Shown: piece by piece, positions 22,901 through 33,732 of the stretch
How the letters are laid out: the number at the start of each line of letters is the position of its first letter
Numbering within the stretch: position 1 is the stretch's first letter
Source of the DNA: Entomortierella parvispora
Taxonomy: Eukaryota; Mortierellomycota; Mortierellomycetes; Mortierellales; Mortierellaceae
DNA length: 64,000 nucleotides
Direction of reading: 5' to 3'
Assembly (NCBI GenBank): GCA_963573315.1
Contig: OY752144.1
Coordinates: 1,544,501-1,608,500, forward strand
Made by a program: the position numbers and the translations under genes
Notes under the pieces: generated by a model
Database searches by the model: none
What the model was told of the DNA's origin: nothing
The model's input: only the letters and a program-made list of their open reading frames with translations

Positions 22901-23913
22901 CTCTTCATGCACAGGCACCGAATGGGTCTGCCTCTTCGAATAATGCTGCCTACAAGGATCTCGAAATTCGACTGAAGCAAGCTCAGGAGACGATTCAAAT
23001 TTTGGAGGGGGACAACTCTGTTCTAGAGGCCAGATTGGTGGACTCGGAGAAGAAGGTTACCCTGTTACTTGAGGACATGCATAACAGCCCCACTACTGTT
23101 TTGCCCACTTCTTTGGTTCCAAAGACCCAGAATGGCCACTCAAGCGTTGCAGGTGGAGGATACCTGCGCGCAAGTCCGGGAGCTCAGAGTGTGCCGACAA
23201 AAGCCTACAGCCCACACCACAGCTACGACAATGAGGACGATGATGATGACATGGATGATCTCTATCCCCAGCATCATGTTCCTTTAAATGTCCAGCCTGC
23301 AGGGAATGGACTACAGTACCAGAGTGGGCATACCCACAGCAACTATTACGACTCGGACGACGACGAAGATGACAACAATCCAAAATCCCGCGCGTACCGT
23401 GACTCTGTCGACTCTATCACTCGGGAACTCGAGATGCTCAAGGTTCCATGGAACAAAAATTCAGTTGGACATACCGGCGGGGATAGCCACACGAGCAGCA
23501 TGACCTCTCTTTCGTCTTTGGCGTCATCCACTGTCCCTGGTCAACAAGGCGTGCATGGAAACGGAGCTCGACTCAAAGTGAATGGGTACGCAACATCAAT
23601 TTCCAACCAAAACAACCAAAACAACGTAAAGCCGGGATCGTATCAAATCAGCGACCCTTATGGAGGTCTTGAGGAAGACGATGACAGTGACGATGACCAC
23701 ATTGGCTTTTTGGCACACCTTCATCCACGCCCCACCGCAAAAACTTCTCCCGTACCCAATGGTGTGTCACAAAACGGCAGTCTTCGGAATGGACACAACT
23801 ATCCCTCAAACCAGGTCGTGGATACACACTCGCTTAATGATAGAAGCCCATCGCGACTCAAGGAGTATGAGCAAATGATTGATGAGATAGAAAACGCTCG
23901 AAAGCAGCACTAG
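16950..23913 (+). CDS. Kelch-repeat / coiled-coil protein (Tea1-like cell-end marker)
   Basis: Exons 16950-17751, 18244-18339, 18463-18681, 18774-19085, 19196-19351, 19453-20957 and 21055-23913 give 1982 aa. After a basic start (MAGLFGKKKK) and a polyQ/Pro-rich part, residues ~225-528 carry kelch repeats (IFVFGGTHRG, VIYFGGWD, MYIFGGQV, IYVFGGADADYFYNDIW, LYIFGGSSPDGTELNDT, IFVLGGESG), consistent with a six-bladed propeller. A low-complexity Ser/Pro/Gln part follows, then a coiled coil of nearly 800 residues (~907-1700) and an acidic C-terminus. This architecture is that of Tea1/KelA-type proteins, which ride microtubule plus ends to mark growth sites. The intron after 19085 has a GC donor (G|GCAAGT). 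Exon 2 (96 nt) is supported by the kelch pattern. Confidence 0.85.
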
Positions 23914-24157
23914 AATTGAAATACAATTGTCATCAATCAAAATGTGTAGTAATTTTTCTTAGACGAAATTTGTCATTCAAATCATTTTGGCTGACTTGAT
24001 CGAAAAAAGCATAAAAGAAGACACGACCCTGCTTCAACTTTCTCCTCACTTCAAAATCCATTGACGTCAACAGCAGCTTCGTTAACTTTAAAAACAAGTC
24101 TATCAGAGCAAACCAATAACCAATAACCAACTCGAACCTCGCAACACATCCCTCAAT

Positions 24158-24990
24158 ATGACTATCGCTCTCGTGAACAGGCTGAGGGCGTCGGTGCATG
24201 TGTCTGGCGATCCATCGATCGTCCCGAACTTCGACACCAAGATCTGTTCTTGATGCTCGACGAGTTCAATGTTGACAAGACCGGCGGCTTTCCCGATCAT
24301 CCTCACCGTGGCTTTGAGACTGTGACCTATATGCTTGAAGGTCAATTCCACCACGAAGACTTTGCAGGCCACAAGGGAACCTTTGGACCAGAAGATTTGC
24401 AATGGATGACAGCTGGTCGTGGTATCGTTCACTCCGAGATGCCAGTCAAATCCAACACACGAGCCCATGGACTGCTGCTCTGCATCAACTTGCCAAAGGA
24501 GCACAAGATGTGCGGACCAAAATACCAAGAGCTCCTCGACAAGGAGGTCAAGAGAGCGCGACCAGAAGAAAGTGTCGAGATCAAGGTGGTGTCTCGAGTC
24601 AAATCTACACTCGCACACCGACCATGTACTTGGACATCAAGATGGACAAGAACAAGACCGTGGTGCAGACCATCCCCGCCTCTTTTATAGGATTCATCTA
24701 CACTCTCAAAGGAACAAGGAACAATTTTGGGGGGTGACAACGCCTTCAAGGGTGAAGCACATCATACTCTCACATTCTCTGAAGATGGAGCCAAGACTTT
24801 CAAGATTGCGATCAAGGACGACAGTACGCACTTTGTGTTGATTGCAGGCGAACCTCTTCGAGGGCCAATTGTTCAACACGGTCCATTTGTCATGAACACC
24901 AAGGAAGAGATCTATGGCGCCATTCGCGACTACCACTCTGGAACCAACGGATTCGAACGTGCCAAGTACTGGAGCTCGACTATCGCATAA
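24158..24990 (+). pseudogene. Pirin, disrupted by at least three frame breaks
   Basis: Pirins are nuclear cupin proteins that bind iron or have quercetinase activity. Strong family blocks are visible (REQAEGVGA, LFLMLDEFNVDKTGGFPDHP, HRGFETVTYMLEG, DLQWMTAGRGIVHSEMP, YTRTPTMYLDIK, GEAHHTLTFSEDG, DSTHFVLIAGEPL, VQHGPFVMN), with the metal-binding HPHRGFE and H..E residues intact. They lie in three frames. The ATG at 24158 is out of frame with REQAEGVGA; the frame changes again near 24598-24612, where conserved residues also seem missing, and at the G6 run 24729-24734. No intron-like signals explain these changes. Either a young pseudogene or, for the G run, a base-calling error. Confidence 0.75.
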
Positions 24991-25180
24991 AATTCCAAAA
25001 TACACTCTACACCGTGTAAATGAAATGAACGAAATCTCGAATCTACATATCGAATCCGATTGCAATAGGAGCCAGAAGTGAATCGCGTGATGTCACCATT
25101 AGCTGTTACACCGATTAAGGCAATCGATTTTACCTGCAGGAGCCAAATCATGATATTTATCGCTGTCGATGGTCATGATT

Positions 25181-26687
25181 CTAAAGAGAAGAACAGCTCT
25201 CCATTGAACATTTCGAGCTTGTGTCTTCTGAGCTTGTGTCTTCTGAGCTTGTGTCTTCTGGGCTTGTGTCTTCCGAGCTTGTGTCTTCTCGGAGGTCATT
25301 ATACAATATAATATGCGAGTAGAATTCAAGTGTCTCAGACAGATCCTCATCGCAGCTGTATTCAAATGGAGTTTCACTCAAGATCATAGCGTTCAGAGTC
25401 GAGTTGACATTGAGTGCATCAACCAACGCCTGAGCTCCGTCGTAACAAATTTCGTTACGATACAAGTTCAAAGTGCCCAGAGTTGAGTTGGTCTTAAATG
25501 CCTCAGCCAGCGCCTGAGCTCCTTTGTCTTCAATTTCGTTGCAACTCAAGTCCATATCGATCAAAGTTGACTTGGTTTTCAGTGCTTCAGCCAGCGCCTG
25601 AACTCCGTCGTCTTCAATTTTGTTGTAACCCAAGTTTATATAGGCCAGAGTTGAGTTGGTTCCAAGCGCCTCAGCCAGCTCCACTAGGTCCGATCGAGTT
25701 GGAGTCCATGTTCAAAGTGACCAGAGTCGTGTTGGTCTTGAGTGTCTTAGACAGTGCCTGAGCTCCGTAGTCTCCGATTGAGTTGCTCCCCAAACTCAAA
25801 GTGATGAGTGCCAAATTGTTGTGCACCGCAGCCAGCGCCTGAGCTCCTTCATATGCGATCGAATTGCTCGACAAGTTCAAAGTGGCCAGAATCGGGTTGA
25901 CCTTGAGTGCTTCAGCCAGCGCCTGAGCTCCTTCCACTTTGATCGAGTTGTTATGTAAGTTCAAAGTGGTCAGAGTCGAGTTGGTCTTAAGTGCCTCAGC
26001 CAGCGCTTGAGCTACGTTGTCTCCGATCGAGTTGTTGTTTAATTCCAAAATGGTCAGAGCTGCATTATTGAGTGCCTCTGACAGCGACAGAACTCTGTCG
26101 TACCCAATTTTCCCCAAGTTTAAAGTGGTTGGGTTTGAGTTGGTCACACGGGCCAAGGTCAATGCCAAAATCCCTTCAGGTCGGATGGAGTTATGGCGCA
26201 AGTCAAGAAACGCCAGAGTTGTGTTGATTTTGAGTGCCTTAGCTAGGGCCCAAGCCTTGTCTCCGATTGAGTTATTCTTCAAGTCCAAGGTCTCCAGCGT
26301 CGAGTTGGTCTTTAGCATTTCAGAGAGTGCCTGGGCGCCGACGTCTCCGATTGAATTAGAATCCAAGTTCAAAGTGGTCAAAGTTGGATTGATCTTGAGT
26401 AACTCGGACAGCGACTGAGCTCCTTTGTCTTCCATCGAGCTGCCAACCAAGTCCAAAATGGTTGCTGTCGAGTCGTTCCTGAAAATTTCGGCGAGAAATT
26501 GGGCTGTGCCTACTTCGCCTTTCTTTGTGTACTGTGCAAAGCCATGTCCCGTGTTGCACAAAAAGAGGATGTGAAGGAGACTGAGAAACAGTATAGCCTT
26601 CTTCTGGCTGAGTGCTGCGTAAGGGGGTTCATTCAGAGAAGAAAAGACTTGAATTTGAGGGCAGGTGTGCTCCCCTTGCGCCACCAA
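25181..26687 (-). pseudogene. RNI-like leucine-rich-repeat (NLRC3-type) gene with a frameshift
   Basis: The minus strand encodes about 14 LRR units of ~28 residues (pattern A-L-K-T-N-S-T-L-x-x-L-x-L-x-x-N-S-I-x-x-x-G-A-Q-A-L-A-E). The frame from 26687 stops at 25671; the next frame (25684-25181) continues the repeats, so one frameshift splits the gene near 25675. The front has a hydrophobic segment (ILFLSLLHILFL) but no ATG until an internal Met. The tail ends in Ser/Glu/Asp-Thr repeats encoded by a 15-bp tandem repeat. LRR-only proteins of this kind are an expanded family in Mortierella-type fungi. The RNI-like units suggest protein binding; function unknown. A sequencing error at the shift is possible. 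Confidence 0.65.
25217..25291. repeat. 15-bp tandem repeat in the LRR gene tail
   Basis: Five near-identical 15-bp units (AGCTTGTGTCTTCTG type) encoding Glu-Asp-Thr-Ser-Ser on the minus strand. Confidence 0.85.
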
Positions 26688-26900
26688 TTTATAGAATTAC
26701 TGTATAGAATTGTAGTCACGTGGCTTTCGCGTGCTGCTTAATGGAGGAAGGAAGGAAACGCTTTCATCAACGACAAACCCACCAAAGCGATCAGGAGAAG
26801 AAGAAGACAAGGAGTCACCACCATCTGACCCGCAGAACATCTTGACATAGGACGTTTATTGCCAAACTTCATTTCCATTCTGATTTTACCTTGAAGAGCC

Positions 26901-28665
26901 ATGTCTTTCTCGGAAGGATCGTACAGCAGTGGCAATCCATTACAGCAAACCCCTCTATCATCAGCACCTGCACCAGTGGTCTTGACCCCCGCCTTACTTG
27001 GCTCTCTCAAGGTCTCAAAGATTTTCAAAGACAACACTCAGATCATCACATCACTCGATTTCGATGACTCGGGAACGAAATGTGTAACTTCGGCGCAAGA
27101 CGAGAGTCTGCACGTCTACGACTGTGTCACCGGAAAGTACGACCCTTTCTTTCTTTTTGTTCTGGGATCGCACCAACTCAAGAGGGTTATTGCCGCAAAA
27201 TCAACACCAAAACGACAGTCGAAGGTGCTTCATCGTAAGGAAAAAAAGTCTCACACTCCTTGTTTCTTTATTGAATTTTGCTAGATTGGACAAGACTCTG
27301 TTCAGTAAAAAGTATGGCGTTCATCTTGCGCGATTCACCCACCGATCCACCAATGTGGTCTATGCGTCTACAAAGGAGGATGGTAAGACCCTCAGAGAAT
27401 AATGGTGCATGTCATGGAAAGTTGACCGGGATTACAAGTGTGTGATGTTAGACAGTAAAGGCGTTCCCTGACTGATTCGTGATTGTTGTTCATAATAGAT
27501 ACTCTTCGATACCTGTCGTTGCACGATAACAAATACATTCGATACTTCAGAGGACATGAAAAGAAGTAAGGGATGATATATCTCTCGATATCGCTACAAG
27601 TCATTCAATTCGCAATGTTGATCAATTACGTTCTCTTTCTTTTTCTTTTTCTTTCCTTTTCAGAGTTGTTGCATTGGAGATGTCACCCTCGGATGATACA
27701 TTCCTGGCAGGCAGCGAGGATTCAATCAGATTATGGGACCTCCGTAGTCCCAACTGTCAAGGAGCAGTATCAATTGTCGGTAGACCAGCCATGGCGTTTG
27801 ATCCCAGTGGAATGGTCTTTGCTGTTGCACTGGGCTTTACACTTAGACTTTATGATGTCAAGGCATTCGATCGGGTATGAGACAGTTTCGCATTGAAACG
27901 AATGGTTTGCAGTGAAAATAGATGATTTTGTTGAGTCCAAGTCTGTTGAACAGCTATTAACTCTCATCCGTCGGTCACTTGTCATTTTGTTTTGCAACCA
28001 GGGGCCTTTCAAAGTTGCAGAAATCGGCTCAAACCTCGGAGTCAAGAAAGAGACAATCATCGCAACACAACTGGAGTTTAGCACGGACGGAAAGAACCTC
28101 CTGGTGACAACGGCTTCTGAGGCACACTATGTGGTTGATGCCTATGATGCGACCACCCGATTCCGACTTGTTGGTCACTACAGTTATACGAACGAGCCCT
28201 TCCAAAGTGGCGGAGAAGCATCATGGACACCGGATGGCAAATATATTGTTTCCGGTTCCAAGGACGGCGGAGTTTACGTTTGGGATATTGCAAAGGCTAT
28301 CGCGGATCAACAGGCTAATATCAACAATCCTCAAGGCATGGGTTCCAACTATATGAATGGCGGTGGCAGTAATAACGGAAGCAGCACGAGTCTGCTGAGC
28401 GCCAATGGAGAGCTGAAGCCATTCAAGGTTCTGAAGGCACATGGAACCCCAAGTCATATCGTTTCATTTAATCCAAAGTATCTGATGATGGTTAGCGGGT
28501 CAACGGAACTGGTAGGTTGCCTGTGCTTTTGTTCTTGTAAGGGAGCGGGATCGGTAGACTAACAAGTCAGCATCTTTGTATACTGTCTAGGCATTTTGGG
28601 AACCAGATCCGAATGCCATTGGGGTGGATGCCTTGCACGATTTTTCAAAAGGAGGCCGACACTGA
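26901..28665 (+). CDS. SWD2: Swd2/WDR82-type WD40 protein (COMPASS and 3'-end processing)
   Basis: Exons 26901-27136, 27285-27382, 27499-27565, 27664-27874, 28002-28511 and 28591-28665 give 398 aa. The WD40 units follow Swd2/WDR82: FKDNTQIITSLDFDDSGTKC, DESLHVYDC, KKYGVHLARFTH, NKYIRYFRGHEKKVVALEMS, DSIRLWDLRSP, ASWTPDGKYIVSGSKDGGVYVWD, and a C-terminal AFWEPD. In yeast Swd2 belongs to both the Set1/COMPASS H3K4 methyltransferase and the cleavage/polyadenylation complex APT. Family proteins are about 310-340 aa; the extra length here is an Asn/Gly/Ser insertion (NPQGMGSNYMNGGGSN) in the sixth blade region. All splice junctions fall in phase. Confidence 0.9.
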
Positions 28666-28766
28666 AATAAATGAGCAAACTGTATATCGATCTTAATGCT
28701 GTTTCGATGCAGTTGGGGATGGTTCATGAATTTATGATGGGTTATCGTTTGTTAAATATGCATGCC

Positions 28767-29617
28767 TTAGTGTGAGCAGCAGGAGGGGCTACCGCATCCG
28801 CCTCCAGAGGACTTGGCATCGCCGCCCTTCTCGGCATTACGGAGGCGACGAAGTTTTGAAGCTTGTCTGAGAGTCTCGTTGTCTCCGAGCTCATGTTCTG
28901 GAGTCAGCTTCAAAGAGAAGATATTGGGCTTGTCTTCAGTCTGGACAGCCTGGGCGAGGTTATGGCGAAGGAGGGAGGCGACTTGGTTGGCGAGTTCGAG
29001 CTGCTCCTTGATCTTTGTCTCATCAGTCTCATTGCGCTTGGTGTCGAACTCGGTGTAAGTCTTTTGACGGGCAGCTGTTTAGAAAAGTAATAAATGTAAG
29101 AATGAGAACCAAAAGGAGCCCCCCTGTCGTTTTCTCATTTCATGATTGACGCGATCCATTGAGTAGTTGTAAAGTTGAAACGGTCAGTCGTAAAACATGG
29201 CTGATCGCTCCGCCGTTAGTCCTCCCATAAAGTCGTTCTCGCGTTGTCATTCCGACTCTATTTTCTCGGTGTATTATGCTTCAATAGTTCCAGAGTCCCT
29301 GAGATCATGTGCCTTTGTTGCTGATCCTGGGATCGATTTGCCAAGCTAGATGGGAAGGAATACGTAGAGGATCTTTCATACCAGCCAAAGTGTTCCAGTC
29401 GCCTAGAGGTTTAGAAAACAGCAAAGGGAAAGTTTTAGTACTGTGGCCATGTATAGATAGGCAAGCGTCCTTAAGCTGAACGACGGAATGAATGCATGTC
29501 AAGTCAAGTTCTCGGTCCAAGGAGCCGAATAGCAAACTCTGTACCCTTGAAGGTCTGCTTCTGGGCCTTAAGAAGGTTTCTGTAAGCGCCGAGGACCTGG
29601 TGCCTTGTCACGGACAT
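28767..29617 (-). CDS. MZM1: Complex III assembly factor Mzm1 / LYRM7
   Basis: Exons 29545-29617, 29382-29402 and 28767-29074 give 133 aa. It begins VLGAYRNLLKAQKQTFKGD, the LYR-type start (here AYR) of Mzm1. AARQKTYTEF, EQLELANQVASLLRHNLAQA and NIFSLKLTPEHELGDN follow the family pattern. Mzm1 is a mitochondrial matrix chaperone for the Rieske iron-sulphur protein before its insertion into complex III. The C-terminus ends in a Gly/Cys-rich tail (GGGCGSPSCC) not essential for the family fold. The 21-nt middle exon is supported because it restores the reading frame and the conserved sequence. Confidence 0.88.
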
Positions 29618-30032
29618 GTTTGGAGTATGAAGATGAATGGAAGAAAGGGGGGGCAAGAGAGAGAGAGAGAGGGAGCGAAGGATGGACACAACGAGCGGGG
29701 GGAAAGAAGGGAAAAGAAGGGATGGATGGCTGGATGGAAGAATTGAAGAATGGAAGGAAGCAAAGTCCGAACCTGTGGAGTCTTGACAGACGGGCAGACA
29801 GCGAGGCCAAGTGGCGGCAGACACAGGCAGGCAGACAGGGACCGAGTCGGGGGAGGAGGGTGTGCAACAACAACCAAGCCACCGTGCCCGTCTCTCGCAC
29901 TCTCACACTCTCACACTCACCTCTCACACTTTTGCTTGCCAGCACTGCACACCCAGAGCCCCGCAACTGACTTTTCTCCGCAGTTCTCGCTCCTCCTTTC
30001 TCCTTTCTTATTCCTCATTCAAACAAATCGCC
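29618..30032. other. Divergent promoter region MZM1 / ATP12
   Basis: 415 bp between the two divergent starts, with purine-rich (GA-repeat) sequence near 29645-29720 and a pyrimidine-rich leader before ATP12. Both neighbours are mitochondrial assembly factors, so shared control is possible. No gene seen. Confidence 0.4.
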
Positions 30033-31158
30033 ATGCTCCGCACTCTCGCCTCAAGGATTGCCTCGCCTTCAAAGGTCTCCTTCAGAGCATTCCACCAGAA
30101 TGCACCCCTGAAGGATCAGATGTCCCGTACGTACTCGCCCCTTCTCCAGCCCTGGTTTTCTATAGCGATGAAAATGCCATCACCGTTCGACAGTCTCGCT
30201 GACATATTTCGTTGAATGCCTTCTTTTAACAACACAGGTGCCGAGGTCTCTGGAAAGCGCTTCTGGGACGTTGCAGGAGTCAAGGAAGTTGGTGATCGAG
30301 TTGCTGTCACTTTGGATGGCAGAGTTCTGAAGACCCCAGCTGGAAACCCACTGACTCTCCCTATGGACCAAAAACACCTTGCCCTAATGATTGCCGGTGA
30401 ATGGCAGGGTCAGAAGGCTCTCTTAAAGTCCCACTCGCTGCCCATGGTAAGATGAAACTGCAAGACGTCTGATCAGGAAAAATAAATCGAAAGAAAATGT
30501 TCTAACAGCTCGGCCTCCTGTAGACTTCGCTTGTTGCAAGAGCCATTGATGGATTCATTGGAAATGCTCAGGGTCGCAAGGACACTTTGGATCGTTTGAT
30601 CAAGTTTTTGGACACGGACTCGATCTGCTACCAACAGGATTTCCCCGAGTCGATCGTTGTGGCTCAAAGCAAACAGTGGCAACCCATCTTGGATTGGGTC
30701 CGTGAGGAATATGGACTCAACATCAAGGTTTCTCAGGGTATCACATATGTCCAGCAAGACGACGAAGTCAAGGATAAGCTGAGAGAAATTGTCAACAGCA
30801 TGACTGATATTGAGCTTGCTGGTAAGTGGACGATTACCATGGCCGGAACTGTTGGGTTTCCTTCCTTTAAACATGAAAGCCTCTGTATTGTCGAGTCCGC
30901 TATTAATTTATTCTTCTTTATTATAACTTTTAACGTACAGCATTTGAAAGAGCAACTCTTACTGCAAAGTCGTTCTTGATCGGCCTCGCCGTTGTGAAGA
31001 GACGTCTCTCGGTTGAAAAGGCATGGGCGGCAGCACAACTTGAAGTTTTGGATCAGATTGAGCGCTGGGGTGAGGTTGAGGACAGCCATGACGTGGACCG
31101 GGAATTTATCAAGAGTCAATTGGCAAGCGCTCGCCTTGCCAACATTGGATCGTACTAG
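30033..31158 (+). CDS. ATP12: Mitochondrial F1-ATPase assembly factor Atp12
   Basis: Exons 30033-30126, 30238-30446, 30524-30821 and 30941-31158 give 272 aa. The first ~30 residues are an Arg/Ser/Ala-rich mitochondrial presequence (MLRTLASRIASPSKVSFRAF). KRFWDVAGVKEV, VTLDGRVLKTPAGNPLTLP, IAGEWQGQ, DTDSICYQQ, ILDWVREEYGL and the C-terminal AKSFLIGLAVVKRRLSVEKAW are Atp12 family signatures. The protein holds the F1 alpha subunit before hexamer assembly in the matrix. Length matches the family. It shares its upstream region with MZM1. Confidence 0.92.
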
Positions 31159-31264
31159 AGATTAGTTCGAAAACATTCGGACACCTTTTTTCATGGACAA
31201 CACCCTTTCATGGACAACAATGTATATTATGAAAATTAAATCATAGACGTCAAACGTTTGACTA

Positions 31265-32140
31265 CTACTGGTCATCATCTTGCACATCCCATGCTCTGGG
31301 AACTAATGCAACAGGAACAAGCCAGGTGCTTGCAAGGATAACACCCTTGCCCTCATTTTGTGCCTTGATTACTGCAAACTCCAGTCCAACATAAGCAGCA
31401 ATGTACCCCAGAAACGGAACGATTGCTGGAACGACCAGACCAACAGAACCTAAAAAGCCAAGAAAGGCCGTCGATACATCCTGAGCAGAACCGATCCGAG
31501 AGAGGGCGTCCTGTGGGATAAAGATTTCATAACCCCACCAATAAGCATGACTGGACACAGTGTCTTTGGCAGGGCGGAATTTAACCAGGGTCACAGACGA
31601 TGTCTTTGTGGTCTCAGGTCCTGTCATATCAACCTCTTGCTTCTCTTCAATGCTTTCCCTGAGAGCATTGCTTTTTTTGCGACCGAGGGTGAGGGCCAAG
31701 GTGGCAGCTGCGGCAGATGTGGCAGCTGCGGCCGCTATTGTTGTGGCCGCAACCACTGTCGGTGCGTCGGGTCCACTGGTGTCGTTTTCTTCAGACGGAA
31801 GAGTTTTTTTCTGGGCCTTGAGTGACGCGACGGCCGCGCTTTCAAATGAAACAACTGCCTCAGCCTCACCTTCCATAATGCTGCCGTTGTCACTGTCCAT
31901 GTCTACCCCCTCATCGATTTGCCAACCATCGGCCTTTGGACAAGGCTCGGGCATGCTCTTGAGGATCTCGATGACTCCCGCAAGAGCCTCAGGCCATTGA
32001 AGGGCCTTTATGGCCAATTTGTTGCGATGAGCATGTGAAGAATGATCGACTCCAGTGAGAATATCTCGCACTCGATCCGCGATTGATTCCTGATACTCGT
32101 GCGTAAGGGCATGAGGCGCTCTTGACCAGAAGTATCCCAT
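31265..32140 (-). CDS. Fungal protein of unknown function with C-terminal hydrophobic segments
   Basis: A single-exon frame of 291 aa when started at the MGYFWSRAPH Met (32140); an upstream in-frame ATG at 32230 adds a proline-rich leader. Residues 1-70 are helical (HEYQESIADRVRDIL), the middle is acidic and contains an Ala run (TIAAAAATSAAAATLAL). The end has WWGYEIFIPQDALSRIGSA and then two hydrophobic stretches (FLGFLGSVGLVVPAIVPFLG and STWLVPVALVPRAWD). The WWGYEIFIP..PVALVPR pattern recurs in uncharacterised fungal proteins I have seen, but I know no function. Membrane association of the C-terminus is inferred. Confidence 0.65.
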   Translation of the reverse strand: MGYFWSRAPHALTHEYQESIADRVRDILTGVDHSSHAHRNKLAIKALQWPEALAGVIEILKSMPEPCPKADGWQIDEGVDMDSDNGSIMEGEAEAVVSFESAAVASLKAQKKTLPSEENDTSGPDAPTVVAATTIAAAAATSAAAATLALTLGRKKSNALRESIEEKQEVDMTGPETTKTSSVTLVKFRPAKDTVSSHAYWWGYEIFIPQDALSRIGSAQDVSTAFLGFLGSVGLVVPAIVPFLGYIAAYVGLEFAVIKAQNEGKGVILASTWLVPVALVPRAWDVQDDDQ

Positions 32141-32230
32141 GTCAATGATTTGGCTAAGGTGTAAGGAACACGGGGGAGGAGGTGGAGGCAATTGCAAGAG
32201 GAGATGTGAAGGGTTATAAGACTCAAACAA

Positions 32231-32835
32231 AGAGAGGAGAGAAGGCAGGGGATGATGAATAAATGACCTCGAGCGGGTCTTGACCCCTTTTTTGGCCTCA
32301 AGGTCAGCTGGAGATCAGACCAGACTGCCCTGCGTCATGTGTCGCATAGACTTTGCCCAACAGCAGGAAGACTCGAAAGGCGGGGCAGGGACAAGGCCAG
32401 GATCAGGAAAGAGGAACCAAACACACGAGCTGGCAGTTGCTGAATACAATTGAAGTTGTCCCAGTCTCTCAATGAGATTACGCCCTGTCGAAGTTTGACC
32501 TGAGTCTTTGTATATCGCAATTGTGATGGAGCCTCATTTCAGCGACGAAGCAATTCATAGGGGGGTCATCGAGCAATTGGGTAATATCGCCCGGCCAGGG
32601 CGCAGGGGCCATCAACAGTGATAAGTGTCGAAGGGGAGCAAACTTCCAACGGGAGTTGGCGCGATCGAGAGAGGAAGGCAGGAGAAGCAGTCCGCGTGCG
32701 CCACCGTTTCACACTCTACTTCTGCAGGCACAGCAAATGGAGCGTGCGTGTGTGGAGTGGGGAACGTTTTGCTTCTCTCTTGCGTCTGTCATCAGTCTCA
32801 ATTCATCCATCCTCGACACCATCTATTCTGCTCCA
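32231..32835. other. Divergent intergenic region
   Basis: About 600 bp between the divergent starts of the preceding membrane protein and the following unknown gene. The right half shows a leader-like C/T-rich composition. No gene seen. Confidence 0.35.
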
Positions 32836-33555
32836 ATGGCCACCACTAGCTCCCCATCTGCCAGCCAGGCCAACAACTTCCAAGCAACAGACATGGAGGA
32901 ACGTGATGGCTTTGTCGAGTACTGCAAATTGCGCACTTGCGAACGTCTGGCCGTCGACCATGTCGATGGTAGGTCTTTGCCCGCTGAATGCCTGGCAAAT
33001 GAGTAGCAAAAAGAATCGGCAACCTCATCGTTTGCGCTTCGCCTTGAAGAGTTTGACATCGAACGGAACAGCGGCTCACCTCTAACCACTTGCCCTACCT
33101 TGATTGTTCCAATACGACCGGCCTTAGCTCTCGAGGAAGCAGAGGAAGCAGATATTGACAAGATGCGCGTGATTGCTATTGAGTCCAAGATTGAGTGGCG
33201 AGGATTTACAGACGACATGAAGCTGGTAAGACCCTCACCCCCTGCGTTGCCAACTTTTCTTTGCAAGTGCTTGATTTCTGACAACTACTCTTCGGCCCGT
33301 TGGATGTAAACTACGCTTAGTTCTGGATCAAGCGTGCGTCTGTCAAGGCAACCCTCCATTGTAAGTCTAACGAGAAAGACAACTGAAGGCTCCGGGCTCT
33401 CCAAATAGTCGAATAGCCATGCTAACAGACAGACTCTCTTGCATCATTATCTAGCTTGGAAATCCTTCTTGGTAGAGAACAATGTCAGCGTTCCAGCTGT
33501 CTATGCCACTGGTCCTCCTGCTACTGGTTCTACCGCGCATGTTCATTCTCATTAG
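32836..33555 (+). CDS. Unknown small protein (149 aa)
   Basis: Exons 32836-32968, 33050-33225, 33321-33360 and 33455-33555 join in phase to 149 aa; all introns are GT-AG and the last exon ends VHSH at TAG. Visible features are ERDGFVEYCKLRTCERLAVDHVDEFDIERN, an acidic helix (LEEAEEADIDKMRVIAIES) and a well-structured C-terminal part (FWIKRASVKATLHSWKSFLV). There is no signal peptide or membrane segment. Two cysteines (YCKLRTC) four residues apart are notable. I do not recognise the family; the neat intron phases and even codon composition support a real gene. Confidence 0.6.
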
Positions 33556-33732
33556 GCTATGAATTGGAGTACGAGATGGTAGTTTATAAAGTGCCTTTTG
33601 CAGCCGCTCTACGGATTTTTAAAGACCTCGATATTAGTGGACAGAATGATGTAAGATATCAACAACAGCACAAAGCTGAGATATATAAAAGATGCGCAAA
33701 CTCGCTCATGCTTGCATTTCCTGTAGTACAGC

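Noticed and set aside
25217-25291. CRISPR-like array
   Set aside because: Five direct 15-bp copies without spacers, in frame within the LRR gene tail.
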